Assembly: GCA_002197995.1 (NCBI GenBank)
Contig: NGZR01000002.1
Span: 3,410,001-3,474,000, forward strand
Source of the DNA: Gaeumannomyces sp. JS-464
Taxonomy: Eukaryota; Ascomycota; Sordariomycetes; Magnaporthales; Magnaporthaceae
DNA: 64,000 nt
Direction of reading: 5' to 3'
Shown piece after piece: positions 10,869-22,186 of the stretch (position 1 is the first letter of the stretch; every line of letters starts with the position of its first letter). The translations under genes and the position numbers were made by a program. Below the pieces are notes generated by a model. That model saw only the letters and a program-made list of their open reading frames with translations, had not been told where the DNA came from and ran no database searches.

Positions 10869-13042
10869 ATGCTGGGCGAAGTCGGCGGCGCAGCCGATGC
10901 CACTGAACGGAGCCCGCTGCTCGCCAGTGGCCACCTCTCCCACGGCGCTGGCTCGACCAACGGCACGTGCCAAGACCCGGAGGCTGGCTCGCCCGATTCC
11001 TGCGCCGACTCGGATCCGGACATGCTAGACGATGGCGGCGCTCTCGAGCAGGTAGTCAGCACCGCCGAGGATACGGGCCTCCCGGGCCCCGGTATCGGAG
11101 GCGGCGGAGGTGGAGCCGGTCACGGACCCGGCGCCGAGGGTGTCGAGTCGCAAGCGGCTATCTATGGCCTCAACATGAAGGTCCTGGTCCCCGCCATCGG
11201 CATCGGCGTCTATCTGTGCGCCCTCGACCAGCTCTTGGCTGTCGCCACCTATGCCAAGATTGGCAGCGACCTAAACGCGCTAAACAGCACCAGCTGGATA
11301 GCCACTGCTTACTTTTTAACCCTTACGAGCTTCCAGCCGCTATACGGCAAGCTTTCGGACATATTTGGACGAAAGGAATGCCTTCTATTTTCGTACCTCA
11401 TTTTCGGCCTGGGCTGCCTAGGCTGCGGGCTGGCGCAGGATATGAACCGTAAGAACCGGGCGATCTCGTCTACTTCCCTATGGCTCCTATAAACCTGGCC
11501 TGACAGCCAGCTCACAACCCCTCACCCGCCGCAGAGATGATTGTCGCTAGGGCCATCGGAGGCATCGGCGGCGGAGGCATGAACAGCGTCGTCAGCATCC
11601 TGCTCACCGACCTAGTTCCCCCCGGGAGCGAGGCCTCTGGCAGGGCTACATCAACATCCTGTTCGCCCTCGGCACCTCAACTGGCGCGCCCCTGGGCGGG
11701 CTGCTCGCAGATTCCGTCGGCTGGAGGTGGTGAGTTCGCTCGACCTCCCTCCCGCTCCTTGCCCACCCAGCTTGAAAGCTGACGTTACAAATCATCGATC
11801 CCAATAAATAATCAGGTCCTTCATCGGACAAACTCCCCTATGCCTCGTAGCCTTTGTTGCCGTCTACGTCGTCCTCAAGCTCCCGAAGGTGGATCATTCA
11901 CACTGGCGGGAGAAGCTCGCCAAGGTCGATGTCCTCGGAGCCGCCTGCCTCATCGCCGCCGTCTTCTGCTTGCTGCTGGCACTTGACAGTGGTCCCAACC
12001 AGGGCTGGGGCGAGACCTACACGGTGGTCGCCCTTGCCGTTAGCCCCATCTTGTTTGCGGCGTTCATCTTGGTTGAGATCAGGTTTGCCTCGCATCCCTT
12101 CGCTCCTGGGCACATCATCTTTGATCGGTCCCTTTTTGCCTGCTACGCTTGCAACTTTTTCGGGGTTGCGGGCCAGATGGCTGTGGTAAGTTGTTACAAA
12201 TTCATCTTTCTCTTATTTCCTCCTCCAGGCAGTCCTCGCTCAGTTTCGGACGGTTGTTTCTGACGATGACAACTCACTCTTCCAACACGCCCGGCCCGAA
12301 AACAGTGGTTCTTCCTGCCACTACTATACCAAAGCTACTATAACCTGACGGCCGTCCAGGCCGGCATCCTGTTCATCCCGGGCTCCATAGCGGGCGTGTG
12401 CGGCTCCCTCGGCGCAGGCTTCATCATCAAACGGACAGGGCGATACTACTGGCTGACGGTGGCGTCACACGGCATGACGTTGTTCAGCTGCGTGCCCCTG
12501 GTTCTCTTCTCGGGCCTGCTGACGGACTCGAGGGCCGGCACAACCGTTGGCTTGGCGCTGATATCGTTCGGCATAGGTGCTGGTATGTCAAAAGATGCCC
12601 CTAATATTCTTCCCCCTCAAACGAGCTGTTGCAGAAAGGTGGGTTTGCTGACATTCCCCTTCAAACTGCAGCACTGACCACAACCCTGGTCGCCCTCATA
12701 TCAAACGCGCCACAGGAGGACACCGCCGTGGCGATCGCCTGCTCGTACCTCTTCCGCTCCCTCGGCTCTGCTATCGGCGTGAGTCTTATGTCGGCCCTCC
12801 TACAGCAGGTCCTCCGCATGCAGCTGGCCGCCAGGCTCGGCGACAGCGACGGGGCCTCGCAGATCGAAGAGCGCGTCCGGGAGAGCCTCGACTTCATCAA
12901 GGAGCTCAAGCCGGAGCTCGCCAGCATAGTCCGCGAATGCTACCGGATCGCGGTCTCGACAGTGTTCGGCGGGAACGCCCTCCCGCTCGGGCTCGCGTTC
13001 ATCGCTGCCTTCTACATTCGCGAGAAGAGGGTTTCCAAGTAA
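10869..13042 (+). CDS. MFS transporter, DHA2/vacuolar basic amino-acid transporter-like
   Basis: Multi-pass proton-coupled permease, probably exporting or compartmentalising small cations or amino acids. Exons: 10869-11448, 11535-11729, 11816-12185, 12306-12582 and 12672-13042. After correction 597 aa. A long acidic, Gly-rich N-terminal tail carries ERSPLL, a [DE]xxxLL-type vacuolar sorting signal. The core has the MFS motif A version GKLSDIFGRK, then RAIGGIGGGGMN, ERGLWQGYIN, LGGLLADSVGWRW and QAGILFIPGS, in the order expected of a 14-TM DHA2 protein. The frame breaks at the C run 11618-11623; one extra C restores RERGLWQGYIN and total codons become integral (598). A vacuolar Vba/Fnx-like role is inferred from the dileucine and general similarity; drug efflux is the alternative. 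Confidence 0.88.
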
Positions 13043-13922
13043 TCAATCCCAGAGTGTTTCATTGTTCTAGGCGACCATCACCGGCTCTTGCGACCGATGA
13101 TGCCCAGGTGTGCCCGAGTATAGAAGAGCACCTCTCGAGGATTAGACATGCTCGCATTCACGGAGTAGCGCATGGTGCACTGAAAATAACGATTCAATAT
13201 CATCTAGCTAGGGGAAGAATAGTGTTGTGTGGAGAAGGTTCCATGAGGAAAGGAGTCTTTTTGGAGTGTGTGTGGGACCCAAAAAGGGGACAGTTCTTCC
13301 AAGAACTGTCAATGGGTTGAGTGGAAGCAGGCGTTACGTACATGGACTGGGATATCTAAGGTAAGCTCGCTGCATTCGCAAGCGAATGCGAGAATTGCTC
13401 GAGCAGAGCCGAAAAAAAAATGATGTTGATGGGATGATGTTGCGGGGAGTAGGGGGGAAAAGCAACAGCGTAAACATCGTGGGGGAGGAAATGGACCAAA
13501 AGAAATCAACATGAATACAGCAGAACCAAACGTCACCAATAAATATGGCCATACCAGGCTAAAAAGGCTAAGGAGAAAGTTGAGAGATCCTTGGCCATGT
13601 TGACCTGCCTGCCGCGGAAGCAGATCCGATTATATCCGGCCTTCTTCTTCTCTTACTTTGCTTTTGTATTTGTTTTTTTCGCGTTTTCTGGATTTTTGTG
13701 AAATTTTACCTTTTCTGATCCCTCATTCATAGTCCATTCCAATGTCATCTCTCGTGTCCTCGGGTTGAGCCCTCACTCCCCCTTTATTCCCCAGAGGTTT
13801 ACCCATTAGGAGAGGCAGAGGGAGGAACACGCGCCCGAGTTTCTTGTCATCATGGTGATTTTCTGGATTTTCCTTTTTCTTTTTCTTTCATTGCGTTCGA
13901 CTTGACAACTCCTGCTCGGCAA
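13043..13922. other. Convergent 3' flanks (MFS / 6PGL)
   Basis: No gene seen; T-rich stretch around 13640-13720 probably holds 3' UTRs. Confidence 0.5.
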
Positions 13923-14698
13923 TCACAGGTTGAAGTTCCTCTTGGGAAACACGCCCTCGACGGCCGAGTTGTCGACGAACCACGAGCAGCGGTCGCCGGC
14001 GCCCTGGTTGACGAGGGCGCAGGCAGGCCGCCGTCGCCGTCAAAGATCTCCTTCATGACGTCCCTCTTGCCGGCGCCGGTGGCGACGAAGGCGACGCGGA
14101 CGCTGTGGGTGACGACGGGCAGGGTCAGGGTGACGCGCCTGTGGGGCGGCTTGGGGCTGTCCTCGATCGGGGCGACCCAGGCGCTCGTCTCGCGCAGCAG
14201 CTCGTGGCCCGGGAAGAGGCTGCACGTGTGGCCGTCGGGCCCGCAGCCGAGCAGGAGCAGGTCGAAGATGGGCAGCTTGACGCTGTCGCGGCTGGCGAAG
14301 CTGCGCACCAGGACCTGCTCGTAGCTGTCGGCGAGCTCCTGAATGTCGGCGAGCAGGTCCGGGTCGATGGCGTGGACGGTCGGCTGGGGCTGGCCGGCGG
14401 GGATGCGGTCGAGCAGCTCCTTCTTGATGAGGCCGTAGTTTGAGTCGTCGTGGTCGAGCGGCACGGCGCGCTCGTCGGCGAAGAAGATCTCCCACTTGTC
14501 CCAGTGCACCTGGCCGGCGCCCTTGGGGTCCAGCAACGCCTGGGCCAGCACCTTGGGGAGCGAGCCGCCCGAGACGGCGACCTTGAAGACGTCGTGCCGC
14601 GTTATGCCGGCGTCCTGGCACTGGATGACGTATGACCGGAGCGCCGTCGCGAGCGCCTCGACGGTCGGGAAGGCGAACAGGTTGGTCTGCTTGCCCAT
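13923..14698 (-). CDS. 6-phosphogluconolactonase
   Basis: Hydrolyses 6-phosphoglucono-delta-lactone to 6-phosphogluconate in the cytosolic oxidative pentose-phosphate pathway. Intronless, 258 aa after correction, the usual length for the fungal enzyme. Visible signatures are AVSGGSLPK near residue 40, FFADERAVPLDHDDSNYG, LLLLGCGPDGHTCSLFPGH and PKPPHRRVTLTLP, the family's phosphate- and sugar-binding loops. Near 14022-14027 one base is missing. Restoring it gives GLP-CALVNQGAGDRC, then a terminus ending FPKRNFNL at a TGA (13923-13925), and 259 whole codons. Uncorrected, the frame would run on to 13850 with an unrelated Lys-rich tail. The start is at a clean ATG, MGKQTNLFAFP. Confidence 0.93.
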
Positions 14699-16251
14699 TG
14701 TGGCGGGGAGTTTGGGGTGCTACTGGGACGCAGCGGGCTGTGCGGTTGTTTGCACGTGTTTTGCTAGGGGGCTTGCTCTACGGCCGGTCTTGCTGCCTGC
14801 GCGTGCAAGTGTAACAGTTCGCGGTGCGGTTGTTGAAGAGTTCCAAGCCACGGAGCGTCGGTCCTGGCTGGCAAATGCCTCGAGTAGACTGTCAGGTAGG
14901 TAATATCTAGCGTCGCAGGAGTGCTGGCCCGGAGGTGAGGACGAGGTTGGTGCGCAAGGAAGGGTATAGTATAATAAACGAGGTGGGCTGAGGGGTCGGC
15001 CGCCAAGTCCTGGGAGCTTGATGTTTGATTTTAGCTGGTAAGTAGCTCCACCACCACGTTTGGCCTCGCAGTCAAGGATGAAGGATGGGTAAGCCGTGGG
15101 CGCCGAGCTAGCTGCGAAACCAAGAGACGGAGCCTTCCAAAGCCGTTTCCGGATGCTCTGGAGGCACGAGAGAGCGGGGGAGAGCAGAAAAAGAGGGATT
15201 TTCGAGGTGCCGAGTCTGGATTTGGCCGCGGCAATGCAAGGAAAAATGTGGTGGGATGAAAACCTACACGTCGTTTTTTCCCCGTCTCTTATCGCAGCGG
15301 CGGATGCTGCTGGATGGGTAAGCGATAACGGGCCGTGGCACCACCCGACTAGTCTGCATGTATTTAGGATCGCGGCAGCAGGGAGAAGTCTGCTGAAGAG
15401 GTGCGGCTTAGTGATTATCAAGGGGCGAATAGTGGGCTCCTTGGATGTCGGTGTGTGTAATTGGGTTGGTGCCCGTGGTGCAGCGTGCATATCCCTGCGC
15501 TGGGTTTGGTTTTCGCTCAACTCTCCCGAAGTCCAAACGCTCAAGGCGAGACAGGATCAAATGCTCCGGCAATTCCTTGGGAACCTCCAACAGTCAGTCT
15601 ACCAGGTACTGCCCGGGTCTCTGAGCTATCGTGGCCGTCTGCATACAAGCTGGTGGGTGACGTCTCTGGTCGCCACGACACTATGTCAAGCGCAGCGGGG
15701 CAAAGTCAACGCTCGCCCCGAGAACGCACGAAAAGGACGATGTTCAAAACGACGATTGATAGTCAATTCTCAAATCGCCTGCGTTAAGGCTTTCATGCCC
15801 GATGAATCTAACGACTATGATTTGGCCCTAACACGTGGAGGGGTCGCGGGCGCAACTCTAGAAAATTTCTACGTCGCGAAGATTCTCGAAATGTCGTCAC
15901 TGGAGATGTCATGGAGGGGTTCTTCAATAGAATGGCGGGGCACCCTTCCGAGCCAGCGGACCCTGGACCCAACTGGGCCCGCTCTACGAACGTGCTTTAC
16001 GGGCTCGCTCCGATAGCGGGCGAGTCTGTCCCACCTGAGACAGCGACGGGACGTGCTGCCCAGCGGCTGCTTCGGTTCCTCTAGCTAAACAGACAGTATA
16101 GATATATGGGTACACAGTGCAAGTAACTGCACCTTCCTTTTGAGCCTGGTGATGATTCACCTAGTCTAGTCCAGATTCTATAGACGCTTCATCTTATCTT
16201 GTCTAGGGGATACTGCTTATCTCCAGTGTATCTGCGCCAAAACCAATGCCT
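14699..16251. other. 1.5-kb intergenic region
   Basis: Holds the 6PGL promoter and the 3' flank of the phosphatase gene. A 306-codon open frame at 15096-16016 has no recognisable domain and is overlapped by antisense frames of equal quality; not called. Confidence 0.5.
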
Positions 16252-17452
16252 CTAGGGCCCACGGAGATCGCTCAGCCTATCGACGTAAAACGACGGGCGT
16301 GCGACGCATCCTGCTTCTCCCAGTCGTCTTTCTTGTTAACGCCCGTCTGGACGGCCAGGGTGCCGCCGAGGCGGCCCTCGATGCCGAACTTGATGTCGGT
16401 GTCGAGGCGGTCGCCGATCATGCAGGTGCGCGCGCGGTCCAGCTTGAACTTGCCCTCCACCGCGTCCATCATGGCCTGGCTGGGCTTGCCGAGGGCCAGG
16501 GGCTGTTTGCCGATCATGTTGACGAGCGGGATCAGGATGGAGCCGGCGCCGGGGAAGAAGTTGTGGCTGAGCGGCAGCGTGCTGTCCGTGTTGGACGCGA
16601 TGAAGACGGCGCCGCGGCGGAGGTACTGGTAGCCGTGCGACAGCTTGAGGTAGTTGATGTGGAAGTCGAGGCCGGCCAGCACGACGCCGACGTCCGGGTC
16701 CAGCGCGGAGCCGTCGGCGAGGCCCTTCCAGTCGGCCTCGGCCATGTCGCGGCGGTAGGCCGGGTCGGTGCCACCGATGAAGGAAACGCCCTCGGACTTG
16801 AGCTCGTCCTCGATGCCCTTCTCGCCGATAACGAAGACCTTGTTCTTGGGACCCGGCAGCTTGAGAATGCGGGAGATGTGGATGGCGGCCGAGTAAGCAG
16901 AGCCGAAGATGTCGTCAACCTCGCAGTCAACGCCCTTGGATGCCAGCTTCTTCTGGTACTCGGCCCGCGACTTGGTCGAGTTGTTGGTCACAAACACGGT
17001 TCTCTTGTCTGCGTCACCATTTTGTATGAGCCTGTAGCTCCTCCTCAGGGGCTGCGCAACGGGAAGGGGATATAGGCTGGCACCGACTTTTAGCTCTCAG
17101 CATGGCAATAGTCTCGGGCACGCCCTCGAAAACATGATCGCCGGACCAGAGAACGCCTGTTGGGCAGTCAGCACCAGGGCATGTGATCGTAGTTTTGCTG
17201 TGGCTCCCGTACCATCACAGTCCAACAGGAAGGTCTAGATAGATGACGGTTCCATGTAAGTACCTAAGCACTTCGTCCCATTCCAAACAACACGCTCACA
17301 GGCCGAGCCCCTCGTATGGCGCCTAGTGGGGGGTTGTCCCTTATTTTTCGCACATTCTCTTGGATCCCACTCACGTCAAACTTGCCGAGAAACTCAGCTA
17401 TCGCTGGCGCATTGCCCGTCAGGAACTGAGGGGGACTCTGGGTTTGCGCCAT
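16252..17452 (-). CDS. HAD phosphatase, p-nitrophenylphosphatase / phosphoglycolate phosphatase (Pho13-like)
   Basis: Cytosolic HAD-superfamily enzyme that removes phosphate from 2-phosphoglycolate and related side products (family knowledge). Exons (minus): 17452-17375, 17234-17213, 17156-17088 and 17008-16252. Exon 2 is only 22 nt and carries FLLDCDG; joined to exon 3 it makes the DxDGVLW nucleophile motif. Exon 4 begins with KRTVFVTNNSTKSR (motif II), then LGKPSQAMMDAV (Lys motif) and MIGDRLDTDIKFG (metal-binding Asp pair). One base is missing in the GGG run 16295-16297. With it the terminus reads SFYVDRLSDL, typical of the family, and the length becomes 309 codons; without it the protein ends a few residues early with a scrambled tail. 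Donor 17087 (GTCGGT) is weak but is needed to yield RAKNKRTVFVTNN. Confidence 0.92.
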
Positions 17453-18265
17453 TTTTGGGAGGATCTGCCTGTCCGATGCAGGTAGACCCTGCGGTTAAGA
17501 GGGCCAGTCAACGATTGCGTACCCTAGAGGATGGTGGCGGCCGGCTTACCGATCGTTAGATATCGATCAATGATAGATTTTAGTCGGGCAGGGTCGAGTT
17601 CGGCCAAGGCGTTGATGTTGGCCCGGAACGAACAGGGCTAGATTGAGCAAACGAGCGATTTGCTAAACAGACGGTAAGGAAACGGAGTACAGTACGAGTA
17701 TTAAATTCACGTACGATTCCTGGACGAACCCGATCTTGCTCAAAAATGTGCCAACGAAGAAACCGCGAAAACGTTAGCCAAAATAATTAGAGTACAAGGG
17801 AGAGAATAAGGATTAAAGGAGTAAAAAAAATAGCAGGTATACGCATCTACTTCAAAAAGAGGATTGCGAATAAAGAAACATGTTTGGTGAATAGCGCTTC
17901 CCACGCGTGTAAGTCTGCAACCTATTTTGCTCCTCACAACACCTAGTCCCAGCCGGCTCTGGATCCCCCGCATCAGAATTTTCCACTCTCGCACAATCCG
18001 TCAAGGCCCGGAAAACATCACCCCTACGTCAGACTTCATTATCGAAAATCAAAGGCTTCAAGCTTGAAACCTTCCACAAAAGCAAAGTCCCTGCCTTTCG
18101 GGCTCAGTGTCACAGGGACGAGGCGATTGCCCAGCTTCACGCGTCCCTCTGAGCTGGACCCGACACGAATCCAGAGAAAAAGGCAACCCGGATACATTTT
18201 CTCTGTACTTCAGCCATAAGGCACGGGGAAAGAGGCGTCGGCTGTCTGCTTCTCCAGCTGCGGTG
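17453..18265. other. Divergent promoter region (phosphatase / SET-MYND)
   Basis: About 0.8 kb between divergently transcribed genes; relatively AT-rich at 17700-17900. No gene supportable. Confidence 0.5.
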
Positions 18266-20062
18266 ATGTCAGGGGACGCGAAAAACCCCCCAGGCTCGCG
18301 CTTGGCCAGGCTCCTGGAGCGACGCCAAGAGTTGACCGAAGCCATCGAGGAGTCCCCTTACGACTTGGTCCTATATCTCCAGCGCGCCGCTGTATATTCA
18401 AGCCTGGAATATCCCGATCTTGCCTGCGGCGATGCCTACCGGGCTCTCCTCCTGACAGATGAGGTCACCAACGAAGGCTTCGAGTATCATGAGCAAGCCG
18501 CCGAGAGTCTGGAAGAGTATTCTAGGAACAGCCTGCCGGAAATGTTGTGGCATGCTCCTCAGATGGTCGCTAAACCCGAGCTGGCGGATGATGCCACGCA
18601 ACACGCTGAACTCGTGGCGGCGGCCCTGATCCACTGCTTTCAGATTCTGTCCTTGAGTTGCTCCGTTGCGGATGCCTGAAGAGTGCACACACATTCTGTG
18701 AACGAGGCCTAGCGTCCTTCCCAGACGACAAAGAGCTCCTCGGTCTAAGACATAGAGTTGACGCAGCAGCCCGTTCGAGGCTAAAGCGGGATTCATACGA
18801 TGCCGAAGACCTGCCGGACAGCGGTCTCGCCCGCCGGGAGGTTTACCCTTGGAATACGCACGAGCCCGACCGCTTCTCGGAGGAGTCCCTTGCCTTCCTC
18901 AATACCGAACTCGCCAAGATGGCACCCAAGTGCGTGGTCAAGGCATCGGAGCTACCCATTCTGTTCGACGGTGGCCTACAGCAAGACCAGCAGTCGGCAA
19001 ACACCACCTCAACACCAACGACCTGCAAACAGCTCGGCGTGTTCGCAGCAGAAGACATTGCCCTGGCGAGGTTGTCCTGCGCGAGTTCTCGGCGCTCACG
19101 GCCAACAACCGGCTGCAAGAGCCCGTCTGCGACGCTTGCGGGGAGGAGCTGCCAGAGCTCGGCTCCGAGGGCACGGCGGTCGAGTGCCCGGACTGTAGTG
19201 ACGCCGTCTTTTGCGGGCAGGACTGCTTCGACCGCGCCATGGAGCTCTACCACCCGGCCGTCTGCGACCTGGGCGTCGACTCCATCTCCAAGGACCCCGA
19301 GGCCGCTGACGTGGATCACTCGCTCTACCTCCTCCTACTCGCGCGCCTGCTTGCCATGGCCGCGCACCAGGACCTCCATCCTCTCGACGTGCGCGAGATC
19401 AAGTATATCTGGGGCGACTTTGCCTGGAATCCACCGCTGCTACGCGACCAGGAGGACAACGCCAAAGATGACGGCGACTCCAGGACCTATCCTTCCACAC
19501 CCGCCCTGGCTTTACCCTCCCCTTCTCCTTCAAGTTTAACGTCGAGGCACCGCTGCATGTGCTTGAGCGCATGGACGTCGACATCTACGCGACGCTGGCG
19601 CGGCACGACGTGTGGTGCTCAACACGTGCTACGCCAAATTCCGCGGCACGGCGTCGGCGCGCAAAAGCACGCGCGACGGCAGGCCCGACGTCGCTGCCGT
19701 CCACCCATTCTGGTGCCTCGCCAACCACGACTGCGACCCCAATGTCACCTGGAGTGGGGTGGCAAGATGTGCTTGAGAGCTCGGGAGCAACGCGTGGCTT
19801 GGTTGAAAAGCAGGACGGTGGTGATGTCGAAGACGGCCAAGAGACCGCTGCTACTGCTGCTGGTGCGCGACCGGCCGGCATTAAAGCCGGCGAGGAGGTA
19901 TTAAACCACTACTGCGACGTCAACATGCCAGTACAGCAGCGGCGCGAATGGGCTAGCGGCAGTCTCGGGGGCTGGTGTATGTGCCAAAGATGCCGGACCG
20001 AAGCTGCTGCCGAGGAGGCAACCACAGCCCATTTAGCTAGCTTAGCATTAAAAGCGAGCTAA
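18266..20062 (+). CDS. SET and MYND domain protein (SMYD-like), broken in six places
   Basis: Putative lysine methyltransferase with a TPR-like N-terminus, nuclear or cytosolic. The start at ATG 18266 begins MSGDAKNPPG. Successive frames give: a helical region (LYLQRAAVYSSLEYPDLACGD), LLRCGCLKSAHTFCERGL, a MYND zinc finger (CDACGEEL...VECPDC...VFCGQDC), a SET segment CLANHDCDPNVTW, the catalytic-Tyr motif EEVLNHYCDVN, and a post-SET CMCQRC. The reading frame must be changed near 18652, 19061, 19491, 19614, 19751 and 19795. Every change is one missing base, mostly next to a CC or GG run, and with six additions the length is exactly 601 codons. Either a badly sequenced intact gene or a decaying gene; a repeat patch starts immediately after the stop. 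The C-terminal residues past CMCQRC look unusual and may have been altered by the repeat. Confidence 0.75.
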
Positions 20063-20225
20063 AAGAAGCGAATTACCCAACGGGCTTAAGCGGAGAACGG
20101 ATAAATTTGTATACTGAAAATAATAGTAGCATGATAAAAAGGAACAAAAAGCTCACTGCCCAACCCCGGATGGGGGGACAGCTACGAAAACCCTCACTTG
20201 GGGTTTTTGCTTCGGTTTACAGTGT

Positions 20226-20356
20226 GGACTCTACAGCCTACAGGGACACTACGAGCCTACAGCACAGGTACACTACAGGACTACACCTACAGCACGGCTA
20301 CACTACAGGGTTGCAACTACAGGTTCCGCTACAGCAGTTTACAGCACGCTACGGCA
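20226..20356. repeat. Degenerate CTACAG-rich array
   Basis: About a dozen CTACAG / ACTACAG / TTACAGCA motifs within 130 bp, in loosely repeated units of 25-30 bp. Looks like a decayed minisatellite or the internal part of a repeated element. Confidence 0.7.
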
Positions 20357-20387
20357 TGCTAGCTAGGTCCTATCTACCCCTTGGGGT

Positions 20388-20452
20388 GCCCACCACCCAA
20401 CCCACGCCAACCGGGGCACCCCACCCCTTCACCCTTCCTAGCGCACGCGTTG
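20388..20452. repeat. Diverged direct repeat, copy 1
   Basis: Shares GCCCACCACCCAACCC, then CCAAC-GGGCACCC, TTCACCC-TTCC and GCGCACG with copy 2 at 20491-20564. The two copies have the same order of blocks. Confidence 0.7.
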
Positions 20453-20490
20453 CTGTTTCTATCTACCTATTCTAGCCTGGGAGGGTAGGC

Positions 20491-20564
20491 GCCCACCACC
20501 CAACCCGCCCAACGGGCACCCGCCCCCCGAAATTCCCTTCACCCATTCCAAAGCGCACGTATTG
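20491..20564. repeat. Diverged direct repeat, copy 2
   Basis: Second copy of the block at 20388-20452, slightly longer, directly adjoining the B-box-like motif at 20575-20585. Confidence 0.7.
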
Positions 20565-20574
20565 ATCCCAGCCG

Positions 20575-20585
20575 GGACTCGAACC
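20575..20585 (-). other. RNA polymerase III B-box-like motif (tRNA-derived repeat?)
   Basis: On the minus strand this reads GGTTCGAGTCC, a perfect match to the GGTTCGANNCC B box. I could not fold a complete tRNA around it: T-stem pairs fail and no acceptor stem partner was found. It could be a decayed tRNA or a SINE head, fitting the neighbouring repeats. Confidence 0.35.
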
Positions 20586-21041
20586 GTCGACCTCGGGAGG
20601 GCGAAGGATAAGGTTTCGCGGGCTTGGGTAAGGTTGGGATTGCTCGGCGGTCGACTTGCGTAACTCGGTCGAGATCGGCCGCTCGGTGAAGGCCCTTAGA
20701 CGGGGCTTGTTGATATAGGTTGGACACCTCTGGGGCCGGGGATGAGGGTGCGTGAGGCATGATGCCACTCCCTCCCCTGGAAATAGCACCGGAGCCCTCA
20801 TTCCTTATCATAGTATATACATAGCTGACACTTCCTGGACAGAGTTGGTCCAGTAAGTGCTGCTTGTCTGAAAGCCGCTTCTTCTGCCTTGCCATCTCTC
20901 CTGGGCCTATCCGGATATTTTGACTTTCAGGGGCTGAAGAGAGAGAACTCCGTAGTGAAGCGGGACCACCTTGTCCCTCTTCGTGCAACACACTCCAGAA
21001 CCACGTCCACCGCGTCACTCTCTCCAAGTCTGTGTGGCCCA

Positions 21042-21371
21042 TCAGCCATCCTCCTGCTCGGGCTTGCCAATGTCGATGGTCGATTCGCAGGGGACCGAGA
21101 ACTCGCCAGTGCAGCGCACTTCGTGGGCCATGGAACACCGGGTACACCATTTGACGCCTTCCTGCGTGCATGGCCTGCAGGCTACGGTGGGTGGACCGAT
21201 GACCAGCTGCCGTCGGTTCACCATCTGAGCGCCGCTGCCGTCGACCTGGCTGGTTCTGCCGATGACATGGCCGCCGCTGCCCGCTGAAGGCCCCGCTGCT
21301 GTGGCTGCGAGCAGCGCGAAGAGGATGACAAGGCTGGAAAGAGGGCAGAGCTGGTTTTGTGGAAACGCCAT
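21042..21371 (-). CDS. Small secreted cysteine-rich protein (effector-like candidate)
   Basis: Intronless, 109 aa, in one unbroken frame of 110 codons. The N-terminus (about residues 1-26) has a hydrophobic core LVILFALLAATAAG typical of a signal peptide with likely cleavage after the Ala-rich end. The mature part is about 80 residues with six Cys near its C-terminal half (CRPC, WCTRC, VRC, VPC), an even number suited to three disulfides. I recognise no named domain. It is divergent from the CE5 esterase gene, with 815 bp between their starts. Size, secretion signal and Cys content match the operational definition of fungal candidate effectors; that is inference only. Confidence 0.65.
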   Translation of the reverse strand: MAFPQNQLCPLSSLVILFALLAATAAGPSAGSGGHVIGRTSQVDGSGAQMVNRRQLVIGPPTVACRPCTQEGVKWCTRCSMAHEVRCTGEFSVPCESTIDIGKPEQEDG

Positions 21372-22186
21372 GCCTGCTGGCAGAATGGCGGACAGACGGG
21401 GTAGGCTGAGAGATGGATGTTTCCAAGGTCGAATGGATGTTTTGGGGACAAGATCACTTATACGCAGGAATGGTATCAGATGAATGGCTTGAAATAACGT
21501 TCAGAGTATGATCTGCGTGGACCAGCCACGAGGCAGATCGCCACGATTTGGCCATACGTCTAGATATTGGGTCAATTGTCATGATGTGAACAACGATCTA
21601 AAATTCAAGCTTAGGGAGAGGTCGAGCCTGCCAGCCACGTGGAAGTGACCAAAGGGACAAGATGATGATTCCTTTCAAGGGAGCCCGAAACGTGGATCGG
21701 AGCTGCCAACGGCAAACTAGAAGGGACGCAAGTTCCCTTTGGGCAAAATGGAGTCTGGCATTCTTCTTTCCCGGCTGCCCGACAGGCGGGTGCTGGTGGA
21801 ATGAATGCATGATGGGCGTCGATGGCAGACAGGCCGGAACCGTCGATCAGGGATTGAAACGTTGGATGCGTGGCCGGCAATTTCGACTCGCGACAGCCTC
21901 AACGTGCAGTCCGATGGCAGTTGTCAATTCAGCCGCCGGCAGTCAAGCGGCAGGGAAAGCCGCGGACCATGGCGATGGGGCAGAATTGGTTGTGATGTGA
22001 TCGACGTGGGATGCTTCAACGCTTTAGCCGGAGAGCACTCATTGTGAAATTCTACAAAAGCAGGCGTATGTCTTTGTCGTTGTTCTATCCTGACTGCCTA
22101 GGCTGTTTTGACATCAATGTGAGTCCAGTGGATGCAATTCAAAAGGTACCTGTTGTGTCAAATTTCCATCCAAAAAGGGGCCAAAA
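21372..22186. promoter_or_regulatory. Shared divergent promoter region of the two secreted-protein genes
   Basis: 0.8 kb between the start of the Cys-rich protein (minus) and of the CE5 esterase (plus). It must contain both promoters. I see no unambiguous TATA or binding-site arrays. Confidence 0.5.

Larger units (their letters stand above)
20063..21041. other. Repeat-bearing intergenic segment
   Basis: Between the SET gene and the 3' end of the secreted-protein gene. Contains a CTACAG-rich array, a diverged direct duplication and a Pol III B-box-like motif (listed separately). Minus-strand open frames across it are not protein-like. Confidence 0.6.

Noticed and set aside
15096..16016. 306-codon open frame
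   Set aside because: No recognisable family, overlapped by similar antisense frames, and lies between a promoter and a 3' flank; most likely chance.
20560..20700. Complete tRNA gene around the B-box motif
   Set aside because: T-stem pairing fails at three of five positions and no matching acceptor 5' strand or anticodon arm could be placed.
20539..21426. 295-codon minus-strand frame
   Set aside because: Runs through the repeat patch and overlaps the better-supported secreted protein in another frame; its composition follows the repeats.
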